Part shown: piece by piece, positions 1 through 4,367 of the stretch
Layout of the letters: the number at the start of each line of letters is the position of its first letter
How positions within the stretch are numbered: the stretch's first letter is position 1
Assembly (NCBI GenBank): GCA_934376955.1
Contig: CAKRPJ010000077.1
Location: 1-6,952 of the forward strand
Direction: 5' to 3'
Source: CAKRPJ01 sp934376955
GTDB lineage: Bacteria; Bacillota; Clostridia; Lachnospirales; Lachnospiraceae
DNA: 6,952 nucleotides
Translations under genes and position numbers: made by a program
The notes under the pieces: model-generated
The model's database searches: none
What the model was told of the DNA's origin: nothing
The model's input: the letters and a program-made list of their open reading frames with translations, nothing else

Positions 1-188
1 TAGTTGTATCCGGCATCGATCATAATGGTGGTATCGCCCTTGCGGTAAAAGAAGATATTTGCCACCCACTCCCGCACGCAGGCGACATCCTCATCGATCC
101 AGCCGGTGTTCAAAGGCTTGAAGATCTCCTTGCCCCGGTACATCCGGCTCATTGCTTTTCTTTGAAATTCCGTTGCTTTTTTCGACAT
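1..188 (-). CDS. MBL-fold metallo-hydrolase, N-terminal part, cut by the window edge
   Basis: Only the first 62 codons are inside the window; the frame is open to position 1. The ATG at 188 has a GAGGTG ribosome binding site at 199-194 with 5 nt spacing. The visible residues include NTGWIDEDVACVREWVANIF followed by FYRKGDTTIMIDAGYN. This beta-strand ending in an IDAG-type turn is typical of the start of the metallo-beta-lactamase fold, just before the loop that leads to the HxHxDH metal site. The metal site would lie outside the window and cannot be checked. The family hydrolyses thioesters, lactones, phosphodiesters or similar bonds with one or two metal ions, so no substrate can be named. 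It is the last visible gene of a right-to-left operon behind an alpha/beta hydrolase. The stop codon of a methyltransferase fossil (200-198) overlaps its ribosome binding site, so it was once translationally linked to that gene. Confidence 0.75.
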   Translation of the reverse strand, partial: MSKKATEFQRKAMSRMYRGKEIFKPLNTGWIDEDVACVREWVANIFFYRKGDTTIMIDAGYN

Positions 189-197
189 GATTACACC

Positions 198-305
198 TCA
201 TTTCTGTGCTGCGATGTACAGCCAGCCCTTTTTGTTTTTGTGGCTCTGAATCTGACAAAATCCTGCCTGCTCCAGATATACTTTCAGGGCAGCTTCGGCA
301 TACTG
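198..305 (-). pseudogene. C-terminal fossil of a class I SAM-dependent methyltransferase
   Basis: Between the alpha/beta hydrolase stop and the MBL gene one frame is open for 35 codons and ends at TGA (200-198). It reads EAALKVYLEQAGFCQIQSHK, then a run containing KGWLYIAAQK. The pattern of an acidic/alanine helix, YLEQAGF, a strand, and a GWL..(V/A)AQK end is the usual last helix-strand pair of small UbiE/MenG-like methyltransferases. There is no start codon or ribosome binding site, the SAM-binding region is absent, and an in-frame TGA precedes the segment. It overlaps the last seven codons of the alpha/beta hydrolase in another frame, which places a deletion junction near 284-305. Seen: the frame and motif. 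Inferred: that it is the remaining end of a deleted gene. Family assignment is by pattern only. Confidence 0.5.
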
Positions 306-1045
306 TCATGCTCGGCGATATATGTCAGCATTTCAGCAAAGCCTTTCGGCTCACGAATCTGATATTGCATATGATCATATCCCTCAAACACGGGATAATT
401 GCCGCAGGGATAGGCTTTCATCACCGCCTGACGGTATTTGAAATGATCTTCTATGCTGCCAAACTCGAAATAGATATGCTTTTGCAGTTCTTCGGGAAGG
501 GACGGAAAGGGTTTATCCTCCAAGCTGTCCAGAATATGCCGCCGCAAATTTGTATAGGTCAGATTTTTCCCTGCGGCTATAAAATACGACTTTATGGAAT
601 CATCATCACACCACAGGATCTTTTTCAGTGTGCCGCCCTTCGACCAATACAGGCTCTTGATAGCCAGATACAAAAACGGCGTCATCATGCGGCGCATGCC
701 TTTTCCGATTTGTGCAAACTGCCCGCCGTCGAAAAAAACGTGTCCAATAGGCAGCTTCGTGCTTGTCAAAAACGCCATGGCAAGATCGGCACCGATTGAA
801 GAAGCCACAACCAGTTCAAGGTGTTCCACTCCCTGCGATTTCAGATATGCTTCCACCTGACGAACCTCGTCCGCCTTGCTGACATATTTCTGCCCTTTGC
901 AGTACACGGTGGAGGTGGGTAAAATGCAGAAATACCGATCCTGTAAATAGTTCGCGACCGGTTCGCTGCTCTCCCCAGTCACGCCCATAGCATGAAAGAA
1001 CAGCACAGCGGGATGATTCCTGTCGCCGTATGTTTGAAATAGCAT
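284..1045 (-). CDS. alpha/beta hydrolase-fold protein
   Basis: A 253-residue protein, a normal length for a single-domain alpha/beta hydrolase. After the first strand comes an oxyanion-type FFHAMG (16-21). The nucleophile elbow is VVASSIGADLA with Ser83; its first small residue is Ala rather than Gly, giving A-x-S-x-G. A likely acid is Asp200 in FGSIEDHF, and the likely catalytic His225 lies in EGYDHMQYQIREP. A complete triad is therefore plausible; the substrate is unknown. No signal peptide is seen, so it should be cytoplasmic. The start at 1045 is preferred because AGGAGG (1059-1054) lies 8 nt upstream. The frame stays open to a TTG at 1120, but that upstream part is the remains of another gene. 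Its ATG shares an A with the TAA of the upstream fossil (TAATG), which shows former translational coupling. The last residues (about SMPKLP) lie over a deletion junction and may not be the ancestral end. Confidence 0.85.
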   Translation of the reverse strand: MLFQTYGDRNHPAVLFFHAMGVTGESSEPVANYLQDRYFCILPTSTVYCKGQKYVSKADEVRQVEAYLKSQGVEHLELVVASSIGADLAMAFLTSTKLPIGHVFFDGGQFAQIGKGMRRMMTPFLYLAIKSLYWSKGGTLKKILWCDDDSIKSYFIAAGKNLTYTNLRRHILDSLEDKPFPSLPEELQKHIYFEFGSIEDHFKYRQAVMKAYPCGNYPVFEGYDHMQYQIREPKGFAEMLTYIAEHDSMPKLP

Positions 1046-1260
1046 TACTTGTTCCTCCTGTATCCGTTTTCGTCCCGGTATTTGGGATGCTCCTTTAAGT
1101 ATGGGGCCTAATCTATGCAAAATCCACGTTGCACAGGACAGGCAGTAAATTCATAATAAATCGGCTTGCTCTTTTCGTAAGGAGCCACCATCATCTCATA
1201 ATCGTGCCACTTATCACAGCCAACTTTTGCCCGCAGGAACGCTATGTGCATCAGTTTCTT
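1045..1260 (-). pseudogene. deleted remnant resembling L-2-amino-thiazoline-4-carboxylic acid hydrolase
   Basis: Three pieces in different frames lie in the right order for one protein. The frame from 1260 reads KKLMHIAFLRAKVGCDKWHD and, just before 1137, KPIYYEFTACP. The frame from 1136 gives LCNVDFA and then a stop. A third frame from about 1104 gives PYLKEHPKYRDENGYRRNK and ends with TAA at 1047-1045. The order YxFTxCP, then LCNVD(F/Y)A, then a C-terminal tail resembles the clostridial ATC hydrolase-like family (L-2-amino-thiazoline-4-carboxylate hydrolase, in which the conserved cysteines lie in such motifs). The sequence between the pieces is missing and the frames no longer join, so the gene is dead. 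The final TAA overlaps the ATG of the alpha/beta hydrolase. The family name is from memory of the motif order and is moderately certain; the broken state is direct observation. Confidence 0.5.
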
Positions 1261-1390
1261 CCAGCACCGTTTTGTCTTTCACGACCGGACGGATCAGCTC
1301 ATACATTTTTTCGTATACTGCCCTGTCTTATCGTATAAAGCAGTCATACAGACCTGCATTTCTGTCCCAGAAATTCTCGTGTTGTCGCAT
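1259..1390 (-). pseudogene. N-terminal fossil of a class I SAM-dependent methyltransferase
   Basis: An ATG at 1390 follows an AAAGGAGA-type ribosome binding site. The frame reads MRQHENFWDRNAGLYDCFIR, then TAA at 1330-1328, then continues in the same frame as DRAVYEKMYELIRPVVKDK and TVLE. FWDRxAxxYD near the start, and VLE just before the glycine-rich SAM-binding loop, are the hallmark opening of UbiE/MenG-like methyltransferases. The expected continuation (LATGTG or similar) is missing: after TVLE the sequence jumps into the hydrolase-like remnant at 1260. The gene therefore carries both a nonsense mutation at codon 21, where AAA is the likely ancestral codon, and a deletion of everything after codon 44. 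The promoter and ribosome binding site look intact, so the region may still be transcribed and serve the alpha/beta hydrolase and MBL genes. Confidence 0.6.
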
Positions 1391-1426
1391 TGCTGTCTCT
1401 CCTTTTGCTGTTGGATCAATCTAACA

Positions 1427-1454
1427 AATATACGTCATCATTAGGTTGCATCAA
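1427..1454 (-). promoter_or_regulatory. promoter for the decayed methyltransferase/hydrolase operon
   Basis: On the minus strand TTGATG (1454-1449) and TATATT (1432-1427) are separated by 16 nt. This is a reasonable sigma-A-type promoter, 36 nt ahead of the methyltransferase start at 1390. It is the nearest credible promoter for the alpha/beta hydrolase and MBL genes. Confidence 0.5.
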
Positions 1455-1483
1455 GTTAAGTTTAGTTAGATTTGGCTAACTTG
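1452..1483. promoter_or_regulatory. nested inverted repeats, possible operator
   Basis: AGTTAG (1464-1469) and CTAACT (1476-1481) form a dyad with a 6-nt centre, and CAAGTTA (1452-1458) pairs with TAACTTG (1477-1483) as an alternative, wider dyad. The outer repeat overlaps the -35 hexamer of the promoter at 1454-1427. Position and symmetry fit a repressor or activator site; no cognate regulator gene lies next to it. Confidence 0.35.
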
Positions 1484-1493
1484 TGCGTTTAGG

Positions 1494-1516
1494 AAAAGCC
1501 GCACTTCTGCGGCCTT
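1494..1516 (-). terminator. intrinsic terminator
   Basis: A perfect 6-bp stem (GCCGCA at 1498-1503 and TGCGGC at 1508-1513) with a 4-nt loop is followed on the minus strand by TTTTCC and preceded by GAAAG. It would stop transcripts coming from the acetyltransferase side and from the promoter at 1579-1551. The leader also contains GCC-GAAA-GGC (1510-1519), a small hairpin that overlaps the 5' side of the terminator stem and would compete with it. Confidence 0.6.
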
Positions 1517-1550
1517 TCGGCTTATTTAAATAACTTTTTTTCATGGCCAT

Positions 1551-1579
1551 ATTATACCGCGCTTGCTTCTGTTTTGCAA
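1551..1579 (-). promoter_or_regulatory. promoter with perfect -10 box upstream of a terminator
   Basis: TTGCAA (1579-1574), a 17-nt spacer and a perfect TATAAT (1556-1551) make a good minus-strand promoter. The start of transcription would fall near 1544, only about 50 nt before the terminator at 1494. The RNA made would be a very short transcript, or an attenuated leader of the downstream operon. Confidence 0.5.
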
Positions 1580-1673
1580 TGGTATAGTAGCCAGACAAAT
1601 CTCAACAAGGCTTGTCCTATTGATTTTTGCTATATTTACTAAATTTTGTCATTATTTAAGTTACTAGTTTTCA

Positions 1674-1712
1674 CTAAAAATAATAATGAAGATACTCTTT
1701 ACTGGATGACAT
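1674..1712 (-). pseudogene. 12-codon stub resembling the start of a TfoX N-terminal-domain protein
   Basis: After the acetyltransferase stop an ATG at 1712 opens MSSSKEYLHYYF and then TAG (1676-1674). M(A/S)SSKEYL is a very common opening of clostridial TfoX/Sxy N-terminal-domain proteins, which often sit next to small acetyltransferase and flavodoxin genes. After KEYL the usual continuation is lost. AGGTGG lies about 10 nt upstream. It is only eight informative residues, so the identity is tentative. Confidence 0.3.
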
Positions 1713-1739
1713 TATTTTTACACCACCTGTTCCTCCACC

Positions 1740-2366
1740 TCAAAACAGCTGTCCCGACAGCTTCTTCTTTTCTTTTGCCGGGAAGGTGGCTTCAAACTGT
1801 TCAAATCCCTCCGGATCCTTCTCACAGACAAAATACCCATCGGGGTCTTTGTAAGTGCCGGAGATGCCATCCAGAAATCTGGTTTTCAGTTCTTTGATGA
1901 GAAAATAGTCTGCCTCCGGGTCGTCGGCATAGCGCACACCCTTGGTTTTGGCCGGAACAAAGCCGGACTTACCATAAAAGTCAATATTGCCGGTAATGGC
2001 AAGCGCCCCTGCTCCCATCTCCATAGCTTTTTCCATAGAATAGTCGAGCAGCTGCTTTCCATAGCCCTGCCGCTTGTATGCGGGTGCGATGCCGATGGGG
2101 CCGAAGGTCATGATCGGCACCTTTCGTCCATCGTCGCAGTCGATCTCTGACCGCACATAGATAACCTGCCCAATCAGCTCACCGTTAAGTTCCATCACAA
2201 AATCCAGCTCCGGCACAAATGCCGGGTCGTCCCGATAACAATGCAGCACATAGTGCTCCATGCACCCCGGACGGTAGACATTCCAGAATGACTCGCGGGT
2301 CAGGTTTTCGACAGCTCTGTAATCGTCTTTTGTTTCCAGACGAATGATAATATTCTTTTTTGACAT
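1740..2366 (-). CDS. GNAT-family N-acetyltransferase
   Basis: A 208-residue protein of the GCN5-related fold, which transfers an acetyl group from acetyl-CoA to an amine. IIIRLETKDDYRAVENLTRE at residues 6-25 is the usual first strand and helix. Motif A is FGPIGIAPAYKRQGYGKQLL (88-107); RQGYGK (99-104) is the Q/R-x-x-G-x-G/A pyrophosphate-binding loop. FYGKSGF (130-136) matches the conserved Y-x-K-x-GF of motif B. The protein continues some 70 residues beyond this with an extra C-terminal part ending in a lysine-rich tail, as in YhbS-like members. The substrate cannot be deduced. The start has AAGGAG (2379-2374) at 7 nt. It is the last gene of the TetR, KTR, flavodoxin unit, 82 nt after the flavodoxin stop, with no terminator or clear promoter in between, so co-transcription is likely. 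Confidence 0.9.
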   Translation of the reverse strand: MSKKNIIIRLETKDDYRAVENLTRESFWNVYRPGCMEHYVLHCYRDDPAFVPELDFVMELNGELIGQVIYVRSEIDCDDGRKVPIMTFGPIGIAPAYKRQGYGKQLLDYSMEKAMEMGAGALAITGNIDFYGKSGFVPAKTKGVRYADDPEADYFLIKELKTRFLDGISGTYKDPDGYFVCEKDPEGFEQFEATFPAKEKKKLSGQLF

Positions 2367-2404
2367 AACTTTTCTCCTTCTCTCTTATCAATGATTTTGT
2401 ATGA

Positions 2405-2461
2405 TCAGCCACAGACATATTTCGAGATACATTCTCTGATCCAATGATTCAGGAACTGCAT
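2405..2461 (-). CDS. possible 18-residue small ORF or truncated gene start overlapping the flavodoxin end
   Basis: AGGAGG lies 5 nt before an ATG at 2461, inside the last codons of the flavodoxin gene but in another frame. The frame reads MQFLNHWIRECISKYVCG and stops at TGA (2407-2405). The spacing and overlap are those of a translationally coupled next gene. I recognise no family. It may be a small peptide, a stub of a deleted gene like the others in this window, or chance, since the flavodoxin codons RRN themselves supply the AGGAGG. Confidence 0.25.
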   Translation of the reverse strand: MQFLNHWIRECISKYVCG

Positions 2462-2964
2462 CTGTTCCTCCTGTACCACTCAAGAACAGCACTTAAATTT
2501 TCCGCCTTGACCCGATCGCCGCCACACCGCATCATATCCAGCATATCGTTCTCCTCCGGCGTGCGGTCTTTCTTTGCGGCCAGACTTTTACCGGCTGTCT
2601 TGACCATGATTTCCATCATGAATCGATAAATACCGTGCAGTTTTTTGACATCAAAGTTCCCTTGCAGGGTGAACAGCGGAATATTGGCTGGAATCGCTGA
2701 CTTTTTCCGCACGCTTTCTGTCTGTGTTCCGGTTTGTCCCATGCCGACGCCACAGACAGCCCACACTCGATAACGCTTCGCAGCTTCGGCATAGCCCTTG
2801 ACCGAGCCTGCCATGATCCAGCCAAGATAGATAACCTCCGCTCCGGCAAAGTCCCGTCTCTTTGCTTTTGCAAGGGAACACGCCGGTAGTCCGGTTTTCT
2901 GCGCCAACAGCTTGGCATACTGCTCGGTACTTCCTGTGTTGGTGGTGTAAATAATTGCATCCAT
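2449..2964 (-). CDS. flavodoxin-domain protein
   Basis: A 171-residue cytoplasmic protein starting MDAIIYTTNTGSTEQYAKLL. The loop TNTGST (8-13) is the T/S-x-T-G-x-T FMN phosphate-binding motif of flavodoxins. YLGWIMAGSVKGYAEAA (46-62) fits the second FMN loop, and WAVCGVGMGQTG (68-79) fits the central strand plus loop. The length exceeds a classical short flavodoxin (about 140 residues); the extra C-terminus is helical and basic, as in the HemG-like flavodoxin_5 group. It probably acts as an FMN electron carrier or small oxidoreductase; no partner is identifiable. The start is set by AAGGAGG (2977-2971) with 6 nt spacing. This ribosome binding site lies directly after the terminator that ends the KTR transcript, leaving no room for a separate promoter, so expression should depend on terminator readthrough from the TetR promoter. 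Confidence 0.85.
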   Translation of the reverse strand: MDAIIYTTNTGSTEQYAKLLAQKTGLPACSLAKAKRRDFAGAEVIYLGWIMAGSVKGYAEAAKRYRVWAVCGVGMGQTGTQTESVRKKSAIPANIPLFTLQGNFDVKKLHGIYRFMMEIMVKTAGKSLAAKKDRTPEENDMLDMMRCGGDRVKAENLSAVLEWYRRNRCSS

Positions 2965-2978
2965 AGTAGTCCTCCTTC

Positions 2979-3024
2979 AAAAAAAGGACGCAGCGCATGA
3001 TCGTTTTGCGATCAGCACTGCGTC
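2979..3024 (-). terminator. strong intrinsic terminator overlapping the KTR stop codon
   Basis: On the minus strand GACGCAG (3024-3018) pairs with CTGCGTC (2993-2987), and TGATCG (3014-3009) pairs with CGATCA (3003-2998). A small internal loop separates the two stems and the apical loop is 5 nt. Seven T residues follow (2985-2979). The left half of the stem encodes the last residues and stop codon of the KTR protein. The flavodoxin ribosome binding site begins 1 nt after the T tract and an intervening G, so the element can act as an attenuator between KTR and flavodoxin. Confidence 0.85.
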
Positions 3025-3215
3025 TTAGCGTCTGGCTGTTTGGTTTCAATGATAAAATTTTTTGCATTGATAATGCTCTCATGCCTGCATTTGGGACAAA
3101 ACAGAGGAAAAGTCACTAATTCTGTCTCACGCAGTATCTGTAAGCGCGTCTTGGCACCGCACCACGGGCATAAGACCCAGCGTTTTTCTCCTTCGCCATC
3201 TTTCATGTTGTTCAT
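3012..3215 (-). CDS. cysteine-rich KTR domain protein
   Basis: A 67-residue protein with two CxxC knuckles: CPWCGAKTRLQI (16-27) and FCPKCRHESIIN (39-50), the pattern of a small zinc ribbon. CPxCGxKTRLQIRxxT, FPLFCPKC and the PDAKTQ end are characteristic of the cysteine-rich KTR family, short proteins of unknown function frequent on conjugative transposons and next to TetR or transporter genes in Clostridia. The ATG at 3215 overlaps the TetR stop (ATGA), which suggests translational coupling. A second ATG at 3206 has better spacing (9 nt) from AAGGA and would remove only MNN; either start is possible. No membrane segment or signal peptide is seen. The 3' end forms the 5' arm of an intrinsic terminator. 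The function is unknown; nucleic-acid binding is only a guess from the fold. Confidence 0.85.
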   Translation of the reverse strand: MNNMKDGEGEKRWVLCPWCGAKTRLQILRETELVTFPLFCPKCRHESIINAKNFIIETKQPDAKTQC

Positions 3216-3832
3216 TCCTTCTTTCTGTAATCAGACTCAACCTTGGCAATAAAGTGATCAATATGCGTCGCCAGCAAGGAAGAAACCGATTCTTTTTCCT
3301 TGGCACCGTCGTAGACACTGTATAAAAGATACATTGGCCCATAGAATTCCAACGCCAGCTGCATAGCGTCCTCATCAGAATCTGCAAACTTGCGGAAGAT
3401 GGCCGCCATGTACTCCAGAGGGCCTCCCGCCAGATAGTCGTGGTGGAGCTGTGCAAGCTTGGGATCACGGTATTGCTCCAGAGTCAGCATTTTACGAAAA
3501 TTGGAGGAAAACGATTCCTTTGTCCAATGATCAAACTGGGCAAGGCTGTATGTGCGAATTTTTTGAATTGGTGTATTCAGATATGCTTCCGCAAAGCCGT
3601 CTGGTTCCGTTTCAGGCATTTCATACGTCTCAGCGCGCTCATAGTCCATCTTGTTCATTCGCTCCACGATCTTATCTAAGATTTCCTGTTTGCCGGCATA
3701 GTGCTTATATAAGGCGGCTTTCGTAATTCCCAACTGCCCTGCAATATCATTCATTGATGTCCCCAGATAGCCGTTCTGCGCAAACAGTTCCAGTGCTGTT
3801 CTTAAAATCCGTTCCTTTGTCCCCTCTGCCAT
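3212..3832 (-). CDS. TetR/AcrR-family transcriptional regulator
   Basis: A 206-residue protein, normal for the family. The N-terminal DNA-binding domain is clear: ERILRTALELFAQNGYLGTS (7-26), then the helix-turn-helix MNDIAGQLGITKAALYKHYA (27-46) followed by GKQEIL. The remaining 150 residues form the variable ligand-binding, dimerising part; no ligand can be inferred. The start at 3832 is chosen because AAGGAG (3844-3839) lies 6 nt upstream. The frame remains open to an ATG at 3859, but that codon lies within the operator and almost at the predicted transcription start. The gene is first in a unit with KTR (overlapping by 4 nt), flavodoxin and GNAT. Its promoter is buried in a 19-bp perfect inverted repeat, so it very likely represses itself and the whole unit. 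Confidence 0.92.
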   Translation of the reverse strand: MAEGTKERILRTALELFAQNGYLGTSMNDIAGQLGITKAALYKHYAGKQEILDKIVERMNKMDYERAETYEMPETEPDGFAEAYLNTPIQKIRTYSLAQFDHWTKESFSSNFRKMLTLEQYRDPKLAQLHHDYLAGGPLEYMAAIFRKFADSDEDAMQLALEFYGPMYLLYSVYDGAKEKESVSSLLATHIDHFIAKVESDYRKKE

Positions 3833-3849
3833 AACTATCTCCTTCATCA

Positions 3850-3894
3850 AAGTAACCATTCGGTAACTTCATTATAGTTACCGAATGGTTACTT
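3850..3894. promoter_or_regulatory. 19-bp perfect inverted repeat, TetR operator pair
   Basis: AAGTAACCATTCGGTAACT (3850-3868) and its exact reverse complement (3876-3894) flank a 7-nt centre. Each arm is itself a near-palindrome (GTxACC, 4 nt, GGTxAC), so the site can be read as two complete TetR-type operators placed head to head. One arm fills the whole spacer between -35 and -10; the other covers the transcription start. This is a textbook arrangement for tight autorepression. Confidence 0.85.
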
Positions 3895-3899
3895 GTCAA
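3871..3899 (-). promoter_or_regulatory. consensus sigma-A promoter of the tetR-KTR-flavodoxin-GNAT unit
   Basis: TTGACA (3899-3894), exactly 17 nt, and TATAAT (3876-3871) match the vegetative consensus at every position. Transcription should start near 3864, about 32 nt before the TetR start codon. A promoter this strong needs the repressor site that overlaps it. Confidence 0.88.
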
Positions 3900-3936
3900 G
3901 AGCTAATGAATAAAAGATCGAAGTCAAACTGTACTT

Positions 3937-4119
3937 TCAAACCGTTTCTCTTTCGTTCCGAACAGACCTTTCACCTAAATTCTTGAAATCCGGCTTGTTG
4001 TTAGTCAGTCCCTGCATAAGCTGCACATTCTTGTATCTGGGCGGAAGGATTTGACAGATTGCCTAAAGGAGATATTCAAGGCAGTCTACGGCCAGCCTAT
4101 CGCCACCTATATGAAAGAA
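3937..4119. other. junction region with short gene fragments
   Basis: The stretch between the TetR promoter and block C holds no intact gene. On the plus strand it ends with the AraC fossil described separately. On the minus strand a frame runs from after a stop near 4063 to TGA at 3939-3937 and contains LPPRYKNVQLMQGLTNNKPD followed by FKNLGER. It looks protein-like but has no ribosome binding site, and I do not recognise it; it may be another gene fragment. There is no terminator for block C here. Confidence 0.35.
4048..4119 (+). pseudogene. fragment of an AraC-type helix-turn-helix regulator
   Basis: The plus-strand frame reads DLTDC and then LKEIFKAVYGQPIATYMKE. LKxxFKxVYGxPIxxYMKE is the signature of the second recognition helix and following turn in AraC/XylS-family regulators, normally continuing as YRxxxAxxLL. 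Here it ends at 4119 and runs into LFF and a stop made of block C sequence. No start codon, ribosome binding site or N-terminal domain is present. It is the only trace of a deleted regulator and marks the left joint of block C, because the CxxC protein stop codon begins at the next base (4120-4122). Confidence 0.65.
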
Positions 4120-4353
4120 TTATTTTTTTAATATTTTCATCATCTGCTTCTTCGACGGAACCTGTCCTGCAATCACAAGTTTTCCGTCAATCATCACAGA
4201 AGGGGCCGTCATCACACCCAATTTTACAATCTCAACCAGATCTGTGACACGCTCAATCTCTGTCTCAATTCCCAGTTCCTCCAGGCATTCCTTTACAACG
4301 GCATTAGTTTTATCACAATTTTCACATCCGCTTCCGATTACTTTAATATTCAT
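4120..4353 (-). CDS. small thioredoxin-fold CxxC protein (redox-active disulfide protein family)
   Basis: A 77-residue protein, the standard size of the MTH895/TM0996-type small thioredoxin-like family. MNIKVIGSGCENCDKTNAVV has the redox pair Cys10-Cys13 straight after the first strand. TAPSVMIDGKLV carries the cis-proline position (Pro51) facing the active site, and AGQVPS is the usual end of the last strand. Such proteins can exchange disulfides or hold a metal through the two cysteines. In many genomes they accompany ArsP/YraQ-type permeases and ArsR regulators, as here. The gene is last in the cassette, 14 nt after the GTPase stop, with a weak GGGGGA ribosome binding site 6 nt upstream. 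The block boundary falls at its stop codon and no terminator follows, so the original 3' end may have been trimmed. Confidence 0.88.
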   Translation of the reverse strand: MNIKVIGSGCENCDKTNAVVKECLEELGIETEIERVTDLVEIVKLGVMTAPSVMIDGKLVIAGQVPSKKQMMKILKK

Positions 4354-4367
4354 CCTTTATCCCCCAT

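Larger units (their letters stand above)
1391..1739. other. 349-bp gene-free stretch with regulatory signals
   Basis: No intact gene is present on either strand. The stretch holds, from right to left, a 12-codon TfoX-like stub (1712-1674), a promoter (1579-1551), an intrinsic terminator (1516-1494), a set of inverted repeats (1452-1483) and a second promoter (1454-1427). The part at 1580-1673 is AT-rich and shows nothing I can name beyond a short ACAAG/CTTGT dyad at 1605-1615. Confidence 0.6.

Noticed and set aside
206..799. Long plus-strand open frame of 197 codons
   Set aside because: It is antisense to the alpha/beta hydrolase, has no ribosome binding site and shows no family-like motif; the minus-strand protein has a clear catalytic pattern.
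1046..1120. Extended TTG start of the alpha/beta hydrolase
   Set aside because: The extra 25 codons overlap the ATC-hydrolase-like remnant in another frame; the ATG at 1045 has AGGAGG at 8 nt.
1129..1444. Plus-strand frames of 65-70 codons
   Set aside because: They are antisense to the methyltransferase and hydrolase fossils, which show real protein motifs on the minus strand; no ribosome binding sites.
2397..2445. GATCAG/CTGATC inverted repeat before the GNAT gene
   Set aside because: Only 6-bp arms separated by 27 nt and no T tract; expected by chance at this length.
1050..2476. TGTTCCTCCTGTA repeated at 1050-1062 and 2464-2476
   Set aside because: Both copies are just complements of AGGAGG-containing sequence (a ribosome binding site and RRN codons), not a dispersed repeat.
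3833..3859. Upstream ATG start for the TetR gene
   Set aside because: It lies inside the operator and within a few bases of the predicted transcription start, while the ATG at 3832 has an ideal AAGGAG.
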